Assembly: GCA_022414725.1 (NCBI GenBank) | Contig: CM039463.1 | Coordinates: 74,982,466 to 75,046,465, forward strand | Length of the DNA stretch: 64,000 nucleotides | Direction: 5' to 3' | Source of the DNA: Microglena sp. YARC | Taxonomy: Eukaryota; Chlorophyta; Chlorophyceae; Chlamydomonadales; Chlamydomonadaceae | The notes under the pieces: generated by a model | The model's database searches: none | What the model saw: only the letters and a program-made list of their open reading frames with translations | What the model was told of the DNA's origin: nothing | Part shown: positions 1 to 10,300 of the stretch, one piece after another | How the letters are laid out: every line of letters starts with the position of its first letter | Position numbering within the stretch: the stretch's first letter is position 1 | Made by a program: the position numbers and the translations under genes

Positions 1-248
1 ATTGCCTGCAGATTGAGACCCTCACCCTAACATGTAGCCAAGCCAACTGTGGATCATTCTGCATTGCCTGCACATTGAGACCCTCACCCTTACATGTAGC
101 CAAGCCAACTGTGGATCATTATGCATTGCCTGCAGATTGAGACCTTCACCCTTACATGTAGCCAAGCCAACTGAGGATCATTCAGCATTGTCTGCAGATT
201 GAGACCCTCACCCTTACATGTAGCCAAGCCAACTGTGGATCATTTTAC
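1..248. repeat. 62-bp tandem repeat (four units) built from an intron/exon-2 acceptor
   Basis: Four units of exactly 62 bp start at 1, 63, 125 and 187 and differ by a few bases. Each contains CTGCAG followed by ATTGAGACCCTCACCCTT, which is the 3' splice site and first codons of LRR exon 2 immediately downstream (exon starts at 260), then a spacer containing CATGTAGCCAAGCC. The right arm of the inverted duplication has about two such units (18270-18390). The array may begin before the window. Confidence 0.9.
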
Positions 249-631
249 AATGCCTGCAGATTGAGGCCCTCACCCTTTACTATGGAGGCTCCATGAAAAA
301 GGATGCCACAGGGAATGATATGGTACGGCTGTTCAGAGCATACAGCCCGTCGAGTGTCAACATAAGAAAGCTGCGCATTGTTGGTAAGCTGACTGCCCCA
401 ACCTGGCATCACTGAAGATGGAGGGCTGCTATATCAGATGTACTGAGGCAATGGACAGCCTGGCATGCTTGACGCAGGTGAGGTGATGGTATAGGACTAG
501 TATGTAATCAGTATGTATTATGTACATAGGTTACTCAAACATAGTTGTCTACTTTGTTTACTTTACTTCACAAGTAAATTTGGGCGCCTGCACGTTATGG
601 CCCTGAATGTCTTGTCTGCGTGTTTGCAAGT

Positions 632-815
632 AGGGAACGGCAACTAATATAAGTGTTTGAAAACTAATATTAACTAATTTTATTATAGTGTCACAAATAG
701 TGTCACAATAATATTAGTTTTTCAAATAAATTTGAAATTCTGGTAAGACGGCTCGTCCGACTAATATTGTATAATACTAGTTATTCACTAATATTATATA
801 ACATAGCCAACCCCT
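632..815. mobile_element. MITE, 184 bp, present only in the left arm
   Basis: The element begins AGGGAACGGC and ends GCCAACCCCT, so its ends are imperfect inverted repeats. It is AT-rich with ACTAATATTA motifs and has no coding capacity. It is flanked by a 9-bp direct repeat TTTGCAAGT (623-631 and 817-825). The right arm has the uninterrupted sequence around 17435-17450 (complement of GTGTTTGCAAGTCTCTG), which is the empty site. A 9-10-bp duplication suggests mobilisation by a Mutator-like transposase; no such transposase is in the window. Confidence 0.85.
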
Positions 816-1215
816 ATTTGCAAGTCCCTGACAACCCCTTTTTTTTGTATCGCTGACTTGACTTGCATGTGCGTGTACACACCATACATACCATACATGA
901 CCCATCATGCAGTTGCGCTCCCGCTTTCGACTCTTTCGTGAGTGTCCCCATCCTGCCTCTTTTATCGATGCCTGGATTGACCAAGCTGGAAATTTTGAGT
1001 TCATTGGGGGCGCAAGAAAGTGACTTCTGTTGGAGCTCCGCACTGGTGAGTGTGGAGGACATGAGGCCGGCTGCCCTCCTTAACCTAGCTCTAAGCGTGG
1101 ACGTCCATCCACGAGGCGAGCTTGCAGCTGTGTTGCGCTTGCTCCCACAGCTTCAGGCCGTGTCCTTGTGGGATTTACAGGTGCGCACTGTTTCTTTTTT
1201 GGCTACATAGGATAG

Positions 1216-1330
1216 CTTCCTACCAGCTCTACTAGCTAGACACTGGGTCAAGCCCAAAGCTGTCAGATCCATAGCAATGCCCATCACGTCACCTTGAAGA
1301 GACACTAGATAGTTTCAGGTTTGGCCCAAG
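1216..1330. repeat. Direct repeat copy 1 bounding a left-arm insertion
   Basis: About 115 bp containing ACACTGGGTCAAGCCCAAAG and TTTCAGGTTTGGCCCAAG recurs at 2491-2601 in the same orientation. The right arm has only one copy (about 16690-16810). The sequence between, 1331-2490, is therefore extra to the left arm and holds the SINE and the RCC1 fragment. Confidence 0.75.
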
Positions 1331-1521
1331 GAGGTACTACTTGACGCTGACTAGGTCACCCAGCAAAGGACCCTTGGGAGTGTGAGTGCCCCGGGTGGGG
1401 CATGGTTTGTTGTAGTCCTCGTGGTGCAGTACGTTCCTGCACCACTGTGCACTTTCGTAGAGCAGTACAGGCGGCAGATATAGTCTCCTGCTGCTGCTCT
1501 CTCATTATCATAGTGTATGCT

Positions 1522-1696
1522 ACTAGCTCCTTCTATGTAACCAGTTTACGCTACTTCAACTGGACAAGCTAACATCGCGGTTGACAACGACTTGCAACGC
1601 CAAGAGCGAACAAAGGGGGAGTCGAACCCCCGACTCTTCATCCTCAAGCAATCTGGTCTACCACTAGCTCCTTCTATGTGACCAGTTTACGCTACT
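1522..1696 (-). mobile_element. tRNA-derived SINE with 34-bp target-site duplications
   Basis: The body (1556-1662) is flanked by direct repeats at 1522-1555 and 1663-1696 that match at 33 of 34 positions, the expected target-site duplication of a LINE-mobilised insertion. On the minus strand it has a polymerase III box A-like segment (TAGTGGTAGACC, 1655-1666) and a perfect box B, GGTTCGACTCC (1618-1628), inside a 5-bp T stem with a 7-base loop. The anticodon arm does not fold properly, so this is not a working tRNA gene. A second copy lies at 12818-12930 and shares the tRNA-like head and the body containing GCAACGCCAAGAGCGA. Confidence 0.8.
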
Positions 1697-1756
1697 CCGT
1701 CCTGGTACAGACTATCACATGGTTCCTTGTGTTGTACTGTGTTGATCTTTTCCATT

Positions 1757-2050
1757 ATGGTATTGCATACATTAGCACTTGACAATATTGGTAAATTATA
1801 TGCATGGGGTAATAACGGTACTGGTCAACTGGGTATTGGTAATACGTCTCAATAGTATACTCCTCAACTAATAAATACAGGCGCTATTATAGACAAGACA
1901 ATTGCATCTATTGCATCTATTGCAATAGACAAGACAATTGCATCTAATGGCATCTATTGCAATAGACAAGACAATTGCATCTACAGGCGCTATTATAGAC
2001 ACGACAATTGCATCTATTGCCAGTGGTGATTAGTTTTCGTCCTGGGTGGG
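1757..2050 (+). pseudogene. RCC1-repeat (beta-propeller) fragment
   Basis: The frame starting at 1757 reads ...LALDNIGKLYAWGNNGTGQL, then GIGNTSQ and a stop at 1853. This is a classic RCC1 blade signature (LYAWGxNxxGQLGxG). The same frame continues past the stop with YTPQLINTGAIIDKTIASIAS, again RCC1-like, then dissolves into several tandem copies of a short ACAATTGCATCTATTGC unit (about 1895-2020). IASGD followed by a stop appears near 2020-2030. RCC1 repeats serve as nucleotide-exchange or protein-binding propellers. Here only about one blade is left, with stops, in a left-arm-specific insertion, so it is a carried-in gene fragment. Confidence 0.75.
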
Positions 2051-2786
2051 TATTACGGGTAGTACTCTGCGTGTCGATTAACATTTTGGGTGCGTTGAAT
2101 CACAAACACCCCTATGCATGCTGTGTACTACCTTAGAAGTACGCCATCTTACTTGGCCGCCATAATTGGGCAGGTGTGGTCGCAGGTCCAGCTGCACTAG
2201 GATGGAGGAGGGCATTCCTAGATCATGCTGTCCAGGTTCCCACAAACACTCATAAGGTTAGGGCGTGGGTGGGGTGGGTGGGTGGGAGGGGTTAGATTGT
2301 CCCTCGAGGAGGACGGCGTTCCTACTCTAGAGTTGGCGATGATCGAGGGGGAGTGGTCTGAGTGAAGGAGGGTTGTGGCCATGTTGTGAGCTCGGTAAAT
2401 GGGTTGGGTGGCAGAGTGGTATTGGGGGCTGAGCTCCGTGTGAATGACACTGATTATTTTTGCGGCTTTTATTCTTTTTGTAGAATAGAATCCTACTAGC
2501 TCCATTAGCTGGACACTGGGTCAAGCCCAAAGCTACCAGCTGCATTGGAATGACCATCATGACATCTTGAAGACACGCTAGACAGCTTCAGGTTTGGCCC
2601 AAGGGTGGAGGAAAGCAGGAAAGGAGCTATCTAGAAGCTGCTATGCGTGGCCCAAAAATGAAACAGTGGTGAATGACATACCTCGAGGCAGTGAGGTGTC
2701 GTTTGAGGATGGGAGGGTGGGCCGGACATGCTTAGGTGTTGTGGAAGTGGTAGAAGGGAAGACAGGGGGTGGGGATGTGCTGAGTG
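2051..2786. other. Non-coding stretch with G-rich strand and direct repeat copy 2
   Basis: No convincing gene. 2260-2310 is a GGGTGGGTGGG-type tract. 2491-2601 is the second copy of the repeat at 1216-1330. From about 2600 the sequence again aligns inversely with the right arm (16330-16700). Confidence 0.6.
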
Positions 2787-2843
2787 AGACCGCCGTCATC
2801 ACATGATATCATATGATGACATTATATCAAACTACCGTTCCCT
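2787..2843. mobile_element. MITE-end remnant with ATCATATGAT palindromes
   Basis: The stretch ends with CCGTTCCCT and carries CATGATATCATATGATG, the same terminal and subterminal motifs as the MITE at 15975-16161. Its inverted counterpart is at about 16249-16310. It is therefore older than the arm duplication. Confidence 0.6.
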
Positions 2844-2989
2844 AATCTTGCATCTGCACCCACTGCCATGCAATATTGGTAGATCTGACTCATGTAGCCT
2901 TCTCCAGGGCTTTTTCCCCGCTATATGTAGCGATCGCTAGTTTTGAACCCGTTTTGGAAAACTTATCGCTATAAAAATGGATACAAAAA

Positions 2990-3333
2990 AGTTATACTTG
3001 GCCCTGAAAAGGTAAACACGTATATAAATGCTATAAAGAGCTATAAAAGGCACGAACATGCTGTCCCTGCAGGAGGCCTAAAACCATAAAGCTAGAAAAC
3101 CCCACTTTCAGATTTGAAAAAAAAAACTGGCCTCCTCCTGTCATGCAGGAGTCTGATGCTGAGGCTCTTGCTGGCCAAAGTTGCACATGGCCCTGCTAAG
3201 CTATAAAAGGCTATAAAAGCTATAAAAAACACCAAAACGCTGTCCCTGGAGGAGGCCTAAAACCATAAAGCTAGAAAAACCCACTTTCAGATTTGACAGA
3301 TTAACAAAAAACGGGCCTCCTCGTAACATGCAG
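2990..3333. repeat. Minisatellite of about 180 bp containing the exon-4 acceptor (left arm)
   Basis: Two successive units each contain GGAGGCCTAAAACCATAAAG, a CTATAAAAGG cluster and CATGCAGGA(G/T)TCTGATGC. The last segment is the 3' splice site plus the first codons of exon 4. The second unit runs straight into the real exon at 3334. The right-arm intron has three further decayed units (15400-15960). Confidence 0.8.
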
Positions 3334-4041
3334 GATTCTGATGCCGAGGCTCTTGCTGGCCTATCCAACCTCACACAACTGGAACTAGGAGGTGACATGG
3401 AGCTTACCAGACGGCACCATCTCCCTGTCTTGAAGCATCTATCTACTCGAATTGAGGATTCTGGTGTCCCACTAGAACAGCTTGACAGGCTCATTGGTGG
3501 CAGCTCCAGCCTGCGTAAGGTTTACCATTTTGGCGAGGAGGACGAGAGGGGCGTGAGCTTTTATGATGGTAGTTGGCTTAACATCTCCGCCATGCCCAGC
3601 AGTGGCCATGGCATCAGCACTGCCTTGCAGTCAGTCTCTCTAGCACTGCAGCAGTGTAGTTTGGAACAGCTGCGCTTAGACTATAGAGGGTATGGGGCGG
3701 GCGCCAGACGGTGGCTAAGGTTGGATCCCCAAGTGGGAGACGCGTTGGCCCCGCTTGCTGCAACCTTGGAGCATCTATATCTGGCAGATTTCATCGTGGA
3801 CAAGGAAGCCGTTCAGTCAATAGCTCAACACCTTTTGCAACTTCGCACCCTCTGCGTTTCCAGCTGCAAGATTGTTGCAGGTTCCAGAGCCGCTTTGGAC
3901 CAGGCTGGTATTGCACTGGAGCTGACAGGGGATGATAATGAGGGCGGAGAAAGAGTAGTTGAAGTGGGGTGGAGGGATACAGAGGAGGAAGATGACAGTG
4001 AGGAGGAGGAAGATGATGAGGAGGAGGAAGGCGAGGAATGA

Positions 4042-4830
4042 GTATGAACCGGTGAAGCATAGTTTTCCTTTTCAGCTAAGAGCAGCAGCTTCTAGGCAGC
4101 TCCCTGAGCCAGCCACTGGGCTGACTGGGGATGATAATGAGGGTGGAGAAAGAGTAGTTGAGGAGGGGTGGAGGGATGCAGAGGAGGAAGATGGGGAGGA
4201 TGTCAGCACTTAGCTGTAGACTGCCTGTCTGTCCTTCTGTCCCCTCTAAGATGAAACCACCCACCTTCAGGGTGGCTACCGGTTTCAATATTCAAATATA
4301 AGGCTTGAGTAACAGTAAGGATGAAGGTGAGGACTGAGTATGAACCAGTGAAGCATAGTTCTCTTTTTCAGCTACGAGCAGCAGCTTCTGAGCAGCTCTC
4401 TGAGCCAGCCACTGGGCTAAGCCCCCAAAATTCGGCAGTTCTGACCAGCAGATTATGTCAGCTTCCAGGCACACTACGTTGCATTAGCTGAATAGCCAGC
4501 TGTTTAGCCATTCAGGGGAGCTGCCCAGAAGCTCCTGATTATTGCTGAAAAGGAACTATGGTATCAGATCACATGTTTCTTGATGAATGGTGATCTGAAT
4601 GCGTAGTCTTTCGATAGATACCAGTTTAATAAAAAGGTGACTAATAAAGAGTATTTGCGTGACATGATAACTGTGAAGGAGTATTTGTGATTGTGAAAGC
4701 TAATGGTGGCTTTAGACAGGCCAACTAGCTGTTGAGTTGCACTTTTGTGTTGCGCTGAGTTGTCATTGATTTGCTAGGTATGGAAGCCGACTGATGTTGC
4801 TCTTACCTTTGTTAAGGAGTGAGATGATGT
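4042..4830. repeat. Duplicated exon-4 tail and left-arm spacer
   Basis: 4118-4213 repeats the acidic exon-4 tail (GDDNEGGERVVEEGWRDAEE, then a stop). It is preceded by an AGCAGCAGCTTCTAGGCAGC segment that recurs near 4375-4400 and, inverted, at 13780-13940 and 14360-14540. The rest matches the right arm inversely (4580-4800 against 12690-12420). No independent gene is evident. Confidence 0.65.
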
Positions 4831-4834
4831 GTGT

Positions 4835-5235
4835 GGACTGCATGGGAGTACATGGGAGCATATGGACTGCATGGGAGTGCATGGAAGCAAATGAACTGCA
4901 TGGGAGTGCATGGGTACAATCATGAGCATTCTTGCCTACCTTCTGCACTGTGTACTGCATGGGAGTGCATGGGTACAATCATGAGTATTCTCGCCTACCT
5001 TCTGCACTGTGGACTGCATGGGAGTGCATGGGTACGATCATGAGCATTCTCGCCTACCATCTGCACTGTGGAATGCATGGGAGTGTATGGGTGCAAATGG
5101 ACTGCATGGGAGTGCATGGAAGCAAATAAACTGGATGGGAGTGCATGGAAGCAAATGAACTGCATGGGAGTGCATGGGTGCAATCATGAGCATTCTCGCC
5201 TACCCTCTGCACTGTGGACTGCATGGGAGGGCATG
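4835..5235. repeat. Minisatellite of about 57-60 bp (GACTGCATGGGAGTGCATGG)
   Basis: About six to seven variable units combine GACTGCATGGGAGTGCATGG with GAGCATTCTCGCCTACC and TCTGCACTGTG. The corresponding right-arm site (12355-12405) has essentially one short unit, so the array expanded in the left arm. The short ORFs rich in W, M and G here are products of the repeat. Confidence 0.85.
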
Positions 5236-5814
5236 GTCTGCTGGCTGCAAGCGTTAGGTGTGCATGGGCATTGTACCACGTCCCGCATCCTACGCCGTTT
5301 GAGATTCGAACTGCCGATTAAAAAAGAACAGTGACCTTGACTAAACTATAGAGACAAATGGAATTTCCGCTCAGGCTCTCTCATAGCCAGCATCACGCAT
5401 CATCACATCATTGTGGAATTTCCTTGGTATTTGCTACCAGAAATAAAGGGAGATAAAAGATTCGGTGAGGTTCTATTCACGCTGGGGCATGTGCAACATT
5501 GGGATGCAGATATGTATGTGCTGCAATATTTGGCTGGTAAAGTGGGCCTGGGTATTGTGTACACTTGCTTGGACCAGTATCCTGACAGGGTATTGTGATG
5601 CTGGCTATGAGAGAGCCTGATTTCCTAAGGAGATCTGTATAGGGTTCCTTTTTCCTGATGAATCATGGAATGATTGCATGGAAATCTTGATGCCAGACTC
5701 CTGTTGCTTCAAGTGCGAGAGTGTTTTTGTGTGTGTCTGTGTGTGAAGGGTGGGTGGGGGTGGGGTGGGGGGGGATGAGTGCTGTTGCTTCAAGCAGAAC
5801 AGATGGCTGCAGCG
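5236..5814. other. Left-arm non-coding sequence
   Basis: Aligns inversely with 12340-11490 of the right arm in blocks such as GTGGAATTTCCTTGGTATTT (5411-) and GGGGCATGTGCAACATTGGG. It includes a TG-rich and G-rich microsatellite at 5725-5775. No gene recognised. Confidence 0.55.
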
Positions 5815-6015
5815 GTGTGAAGTTCTATGCAGCGTCGCATGCGACGCTAACAATTGGCGGGGAGTGATCGCGACGGAGTGACAGGTGGCAACGGAAGCTA
5901 GTTATTTACGACACCGTTGGCTGACGTGTCAGGCTTTGTCTTGCTCAGACAGATGGTCGGTCGGTCGGACAAATGGGTAACCCTGGGGTCTCCTGCGGTG
6001 TGAAGGAGGCTCTAT
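5815..6015 (+). repeat. Dispersed repeat with GCGTCGCATGCGACGC palindrome, copy 1
   Basis: A roughly 200-bp module: TTCTATGCAGCGTCGCATGC..., GGCGGGGAGTGATCGCGACG, GACAGGTGGCAACGGAAGC, GGCTGACGTGTCAGGCTTTG, then a GGTCGGTCGG tetranucleotide run and GGGTAACCCTGGGG. AGCGTCGCATGCGACGCT (5831-5848) is a perfect 18-bp palindrome. At least six diverged copies occur in the window. Confidence 0.85.
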
Positions 6016-6045
6016 GGTAGAGGAAGCTGATGGTAGCTATTTCTG

Positions 6046-6190
6046 TATGTTAAAGTCTAGGGGTAGGCCAAATAGGCTAAAGGGACTGGCCCAACCGTAA
6101 TAGGAAGGGCTTTAAAAGAAAAAGCACTAATGAACTGAACTCCAAACAATCGTTTAGGCGACGAGGGGCCTGAGTTCGTGTTAAAGTGAT
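6046..6190 (-). mobile_element. 5'-truncated LINE 3' end
   Basis: On the minus strand this reads from a segment resembling the 3' UTR of the full LINE (GCTTTTTCTTTTAAAGCCC) into GCCTATTTGGCCTACCCC and ends TAGACTTTAACATAC. The full LINE ends with the very similar TAGACTTTAACATG before its pentanucleotide tail. Related copies are at 6976-7056, 11110-11250 and 13606-13700. It could instead be a SINE using the LINE 3' end. Confidence 0.6.
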
Positions 6191-6975
6191 AATTTAATTA
6201 TAGGGGAAGCTGATGGAAGCTATTGCCTACTGGCATGCCAGTTTGATTTGTGGAGTTTTGTTTGTCATGGATTTGCTATGTATTTTGAACATGAAATCCA
6301 TATGGCCTTGCAGACTTGAAAGCTCTTGTGTTTGCTTTAAATGTAGGCATGCTATTCCCACTGAGGAGATTATTGATTAACTACCCAAGTATTTTCAGTT
6401 GTGCACTGATTGTGTAGACTGACTTCATTGGAGGAGTGCAATTATTACAATAAGTAAACTTGTATTTCTGATTAGGAATATAGAATTTTAGAGTTATCAC
6501 ATGCTGCTGATTTTGTATGAGTTTGAATACCTTATGCAAGATATGTGTGCTACATCTATATGCGGCTGAAGACAAGAAGGATTGTGGACGATAGGTGTGC
6601 TTTGAAGCCACATGTCGGCGTTAGCTCTATGCTGAGGCGTCAGGCCCGTAAGCCGTATAATATTTCCCACCCCGTGACTGTATTCCGCAAAGAGTGACAC
6701 AAAGTGTCTGTTATCTGCGACAGCTATTCTTGTCGCTTCAGTGCTGCTGCCTAGTTACTCTGTTAGAGTTGTGTAGCTTCGTAGCACCTGATGCCAAAGC
6801 AAGCCTTGTGCTATTTAGTATTGAGAGAGTTTTTCTCTCTGGTAACTATAATGAACCTAGCGATCAGTTCTGGTATGCTCTGCTACCGTCTCCACCCGAC
6901 TTCTCCTTCAACATGAGTGTACGGCATGTGGCCTACCACCCTATGACATGTCACACTGTATGTATGTATGTATGT
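6191..6975. other. Spacer between the arms, no gene recognised
   Basis: AT-balanced unique-looking sequence. Short open frames here lack coding features or recognisable motifs. It is not matched by the right arm. Confidence 0.5.
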
Positions 6976-7056
6976 ATGTTACAGTCTAGGGGTAGGCCAA
7001 ATAGGCTGAAGGGACTTGCCCAACTTTAAAGGAAGGGCTTAAAAAGAAGAAGCGCT
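6976..7056 (-). mobile_element. LINE 3'-end fragment with (ATAC)n tail
   Basis: On the minus strand GCCTATTTGGCCTACCCCTAG is followed by ACTGTAACATACATACATACATAC, a tetranucleotide tail (plus strand 6957-6981). It lies directly next to the 3' tail of the full LINE, so one element inserted beside the other. Confidence 0.55.
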
Positions 7057-7339
7057 GATACATTACATTACATTACATTACATGTTAAAGTCTACTTGAC
7101 ACCGCGAGGGTGTATGAGACTCTGTGCTTTAAACAAAAAGAAAAAGCACCCACAAAGCAAAAAACCCCATTACATCAGGGGTGTGTCGAGGACAAACAAA
7201 CCAAACTCCCAACCACCGTTTTGGTGGCGTAGGTATTAAACCCCTTAGAGCCGGACCCAGATCTCAACCACTTACAGTGGCGGAGGTAAGAAGCTAACAA
7301 ATGAGAAGTCACAAGAAGAAGAAAAAAAGGGATGATAAA

Positions 7340-10300
7340 TTACGGTGCCACTAAGCAGTCCAGGGCTTCCTGTCTTGCTCTTCTACAAGTAGAAAGATAG
7401 TCGGCTAGGTTGCTCCAAAAAGACTTAGTGCCATTTCCATTCATAAAGGTTCTGAATGTGGAATCGCAGAATTCCACATTCCATACGGTTAAGTTGGTAT
7501 CCTCATGGACATGCCTATAAATATCTGTAAACAGCTTCTGGTAGCGGAGGCGAATATCATTATAAAAAGGGCACTCAAACATATGCATTTCATCCTCAGG
7601 TTTTTGGAACCCACACATTTGACAGTGTCTCATTGAGCGAGGGATGTGTGCTCTATCCACCACCCTCATTCTTTCTGTGTTCAGCCAATGGGAACCCATT
7701 CTAAACTGTGCTATAGAACGAATCTGATCCTGCTTATGTAAGGCGGATGTAAAGGGAATCAAGCCATTCTCATCATTGCTGTTGGCTGCGAACCATTTTT
7801 GGTATCGGAGGCGTTTAAAGCCAACCCTTCTCTCATCAGGGATGTCTCTAACTGCATTGGTGTCACTTGGGTACTTAAACCTCCATGACTCAAAAACTTC
7901 AGACATAATACCTTCGACATCGACAGCCTCCAAAATGTTGATGTTTTTACTGGATCCTAGCTTGTGGAGAGCACAACGCAAGTCATGAACCCAGCCAGTG
8001 TTGGAGTCAAAAGATTCCTCAAGAGCCATTCTAATGAGATCCTCAGGTTCTTTATGTATGGTCTTGTTCCAGAAGCGCAAAGCTTGTTTAAGCCAAGCAA
8101 AACACAACGGGGTTCTACCCAGCTCTTCCATGATAATATTAGATGTAGTAGATTGGCAAACACCCAACATTTGTTTAAGTATACCTCTATGCCATTTCTC
8201 ACAAGCATGGTCATTTGAGATAAGTGTGTTGTTCAGAATAGAAGGAGCCCACACCTCACAGCCAAAATTCAGGATAGGTTGTACAAGAGAATCAAACAGG
8301 TGGGTGAGAATATCAATATTGTATATCTCCATAGTATGGCATCGCCTACGGAGCATGTGGTGTGCCTTTTGGGCCTTAGTGAGCATCCTAGAAAAAGCAG
8401 CTTTTGCACGATTGCTTGAGTCACCATCCACAAAGAGGGATCCCAAGTAGATAAAAGATAACTTTGTAGAAAGTTGTGCTCCATCATAGACAAATTTGTA
8501 ATCAGGATCCATGCGGGCCTCATCACAGAATTGCTTGTTGAAAACGACAATCTCAGTTTTCTTTATATTCACAGCCATCTTAGTAGCCTCACAGAAATCT
8601 CTCAGACAGTCAAGCATCGCTTGCATATCTGCCGGGGATTCTGCCATTATAGCTAGGTCATCAGCATAAAGTAACAGTTGCAGAATCTTTCCCCTAAGCT
8701 CAGCCCCTACATTTGGGAGCTTGGATTGGAGGAACGATTCAATTCTATCAATGAACAGACCGAATAGGAGTGGGGATAGGGGGTCTCCTTGTTTAACTCC
8801 TACAAGGGATGGAAAGGAGGATCCAATGTCCCCATGTAGGCGAACTTGGAAAACAACATGAATATACATGGACTTCAGAATACTGAGATAGGGGTCCTTG
8901 ACTCCTAGCCTTGCTAAGCAATCCCATAGCAAGTCTCTGTTGACCCAATCATAAGCCTTCTTGAAATCAACAAAAGCCACAAAGAGTGGTTTTTTCTTTT
9001 CTCTATATTTATCTACAATATGGTTAAGAATGAATGATGCATCTGCAGTACCCCTACCACTTCTAAATCCATATTGGCCAGCGGCTCTGAGGTTGAATTC
9101 TTCTGACCAATCATCTAGTCTACGTAGCATGCAAAGGGAGAAGATCTTTCCTATGGAGTTGCTCACCGCAAGACCTCGATAGTTGTCCTTGTCATACACA
9201 CTGCCTTTGGATTTGGGTACGGGTACCAAGGCAGCTGCAGCCCATTGGCTAGGGTAAGAAGTCTTCCAGATGAGATTAAACAGGTTAGTCATAGCTTGTA
9301 CAAATCGGGAGTTGGCTTCATGGGAAGCAAATCTGTACCATTCTGCAGGGATACCATCTACCCCGGGGGAGGAGTTTTTCCGTAGGGATTGGAGAACAGA
9401 AAACACCTCCTTGGTGGTAAAGTCTTGACATAACCATGTTGGTGCGGCCTCTATCTGAGGTCCATCAGCTTGAGGGACAAAGTCCCTAGCATCCAGACTT
9501 GGATCAATACCTACTTGCACATCAAAGAGGTCTGCAAAATAATCAGTCCAATCATGAATTGTGATGTCTGCCGTAGTGGCCTTGTTAGGCTCACGCACGT
9601 CTTTCCAAAAACTTTTCGGATTATGCCGAAGATTCGTATGAAGGTTCTCCATGCGTGTTTCTAGCCACTTCCTCTTCTTTCTTCTGAGAATCCTCTTGTA
9701 CTCCTTGTGCATAGAACCAGCCAAGTCAGAGCTAGAGCCATGTTGATGTTCTGCTTGGCTTGCTGCCTGTCTAGCACGATTGCATTCATCATCATACCAT
9801 GCGTTCACGGGCCCGTGCTTACGCTTAGCTACAGGTTTGTGACGTGGTGTGCATTTGCTTATGGCTAGTTCAATAGCACTAGCAATCCCCTTCTCTGAAT
9901 CTTCCATAGATGAGCTATGGAGTGCATTGTCAAGTAATCGGTTAACGTCTGGATCACGCTTAATTGTGTGTGCATACATCTGGACATAGTTGTCTTTCCA
10001 TTTCAGTTTGGGCGAAGGTTTACCACCAGGTGTACTAATAGTACCTTGAGAAGGCCTAAGGGCAGCATCTGGTATGTGGAGTGTGATAGGCATGTGGTCA
10101 AACTTTCCACCCCCGGGCCTGAGAGGGCAGTCATGCTTGGGAGCCACACTAAACTTGACACCTGGGGTGTTGAGAAGACTAGGGGCGGCTAGCGCATAAT
10201 CAATGACAGATTTCTTGTCCATGCCATCTGCAAAGAAGGTATGTGCACCTTGCATATCACCTTCTGTTCTACCGTTAAGGATGATAAGACCAGTTACTAC

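Larger units (their letters stand above)
260..4041 (+). pseudogene. Broken left-arm copy of the LRR gene
   Basis: This is the inverted partner of the intact gene at 18966-14688. Exon 2 remains at 260-477 but has an internal deletion of roughly 140 bp near 387, after which the frame meets a TGA. Exon 3 remains at 913-1180, but its first part is 11 bases shorter than the right-arm exon and 6 bases are missing near its end, so its length is no longer a multiple of three. Exon 4 (3334-4041) is fully open, about 235 codons. It starts right after CATGCAG, has LRR-like leucine spacing (LSNLTQLELGG, LEHLYLADF) and ends in a long Glu/Asp tail. Exon 1 would lie before the window or is lost. I call it a pseudogene because exons 2 and 3 cannot be spliced in frame; exon 4 alone could still be used by another transcript. 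Confidence 0.8.

Noticed and set aside
1600..1667. Functional tRNA gene
   Set aside because: Box A, box B and the T arm are good, but the anticodon stem-loop does not fold and the unit is flanked by target duplications and repeated elsewhere, so it is a SINE.
4831..5334. Frames rich in WTAWE and CMGVHG
   Set aside because: They are translations of the GACTGCATGGGAGTGCATGG minisatellite and shift with each unit.
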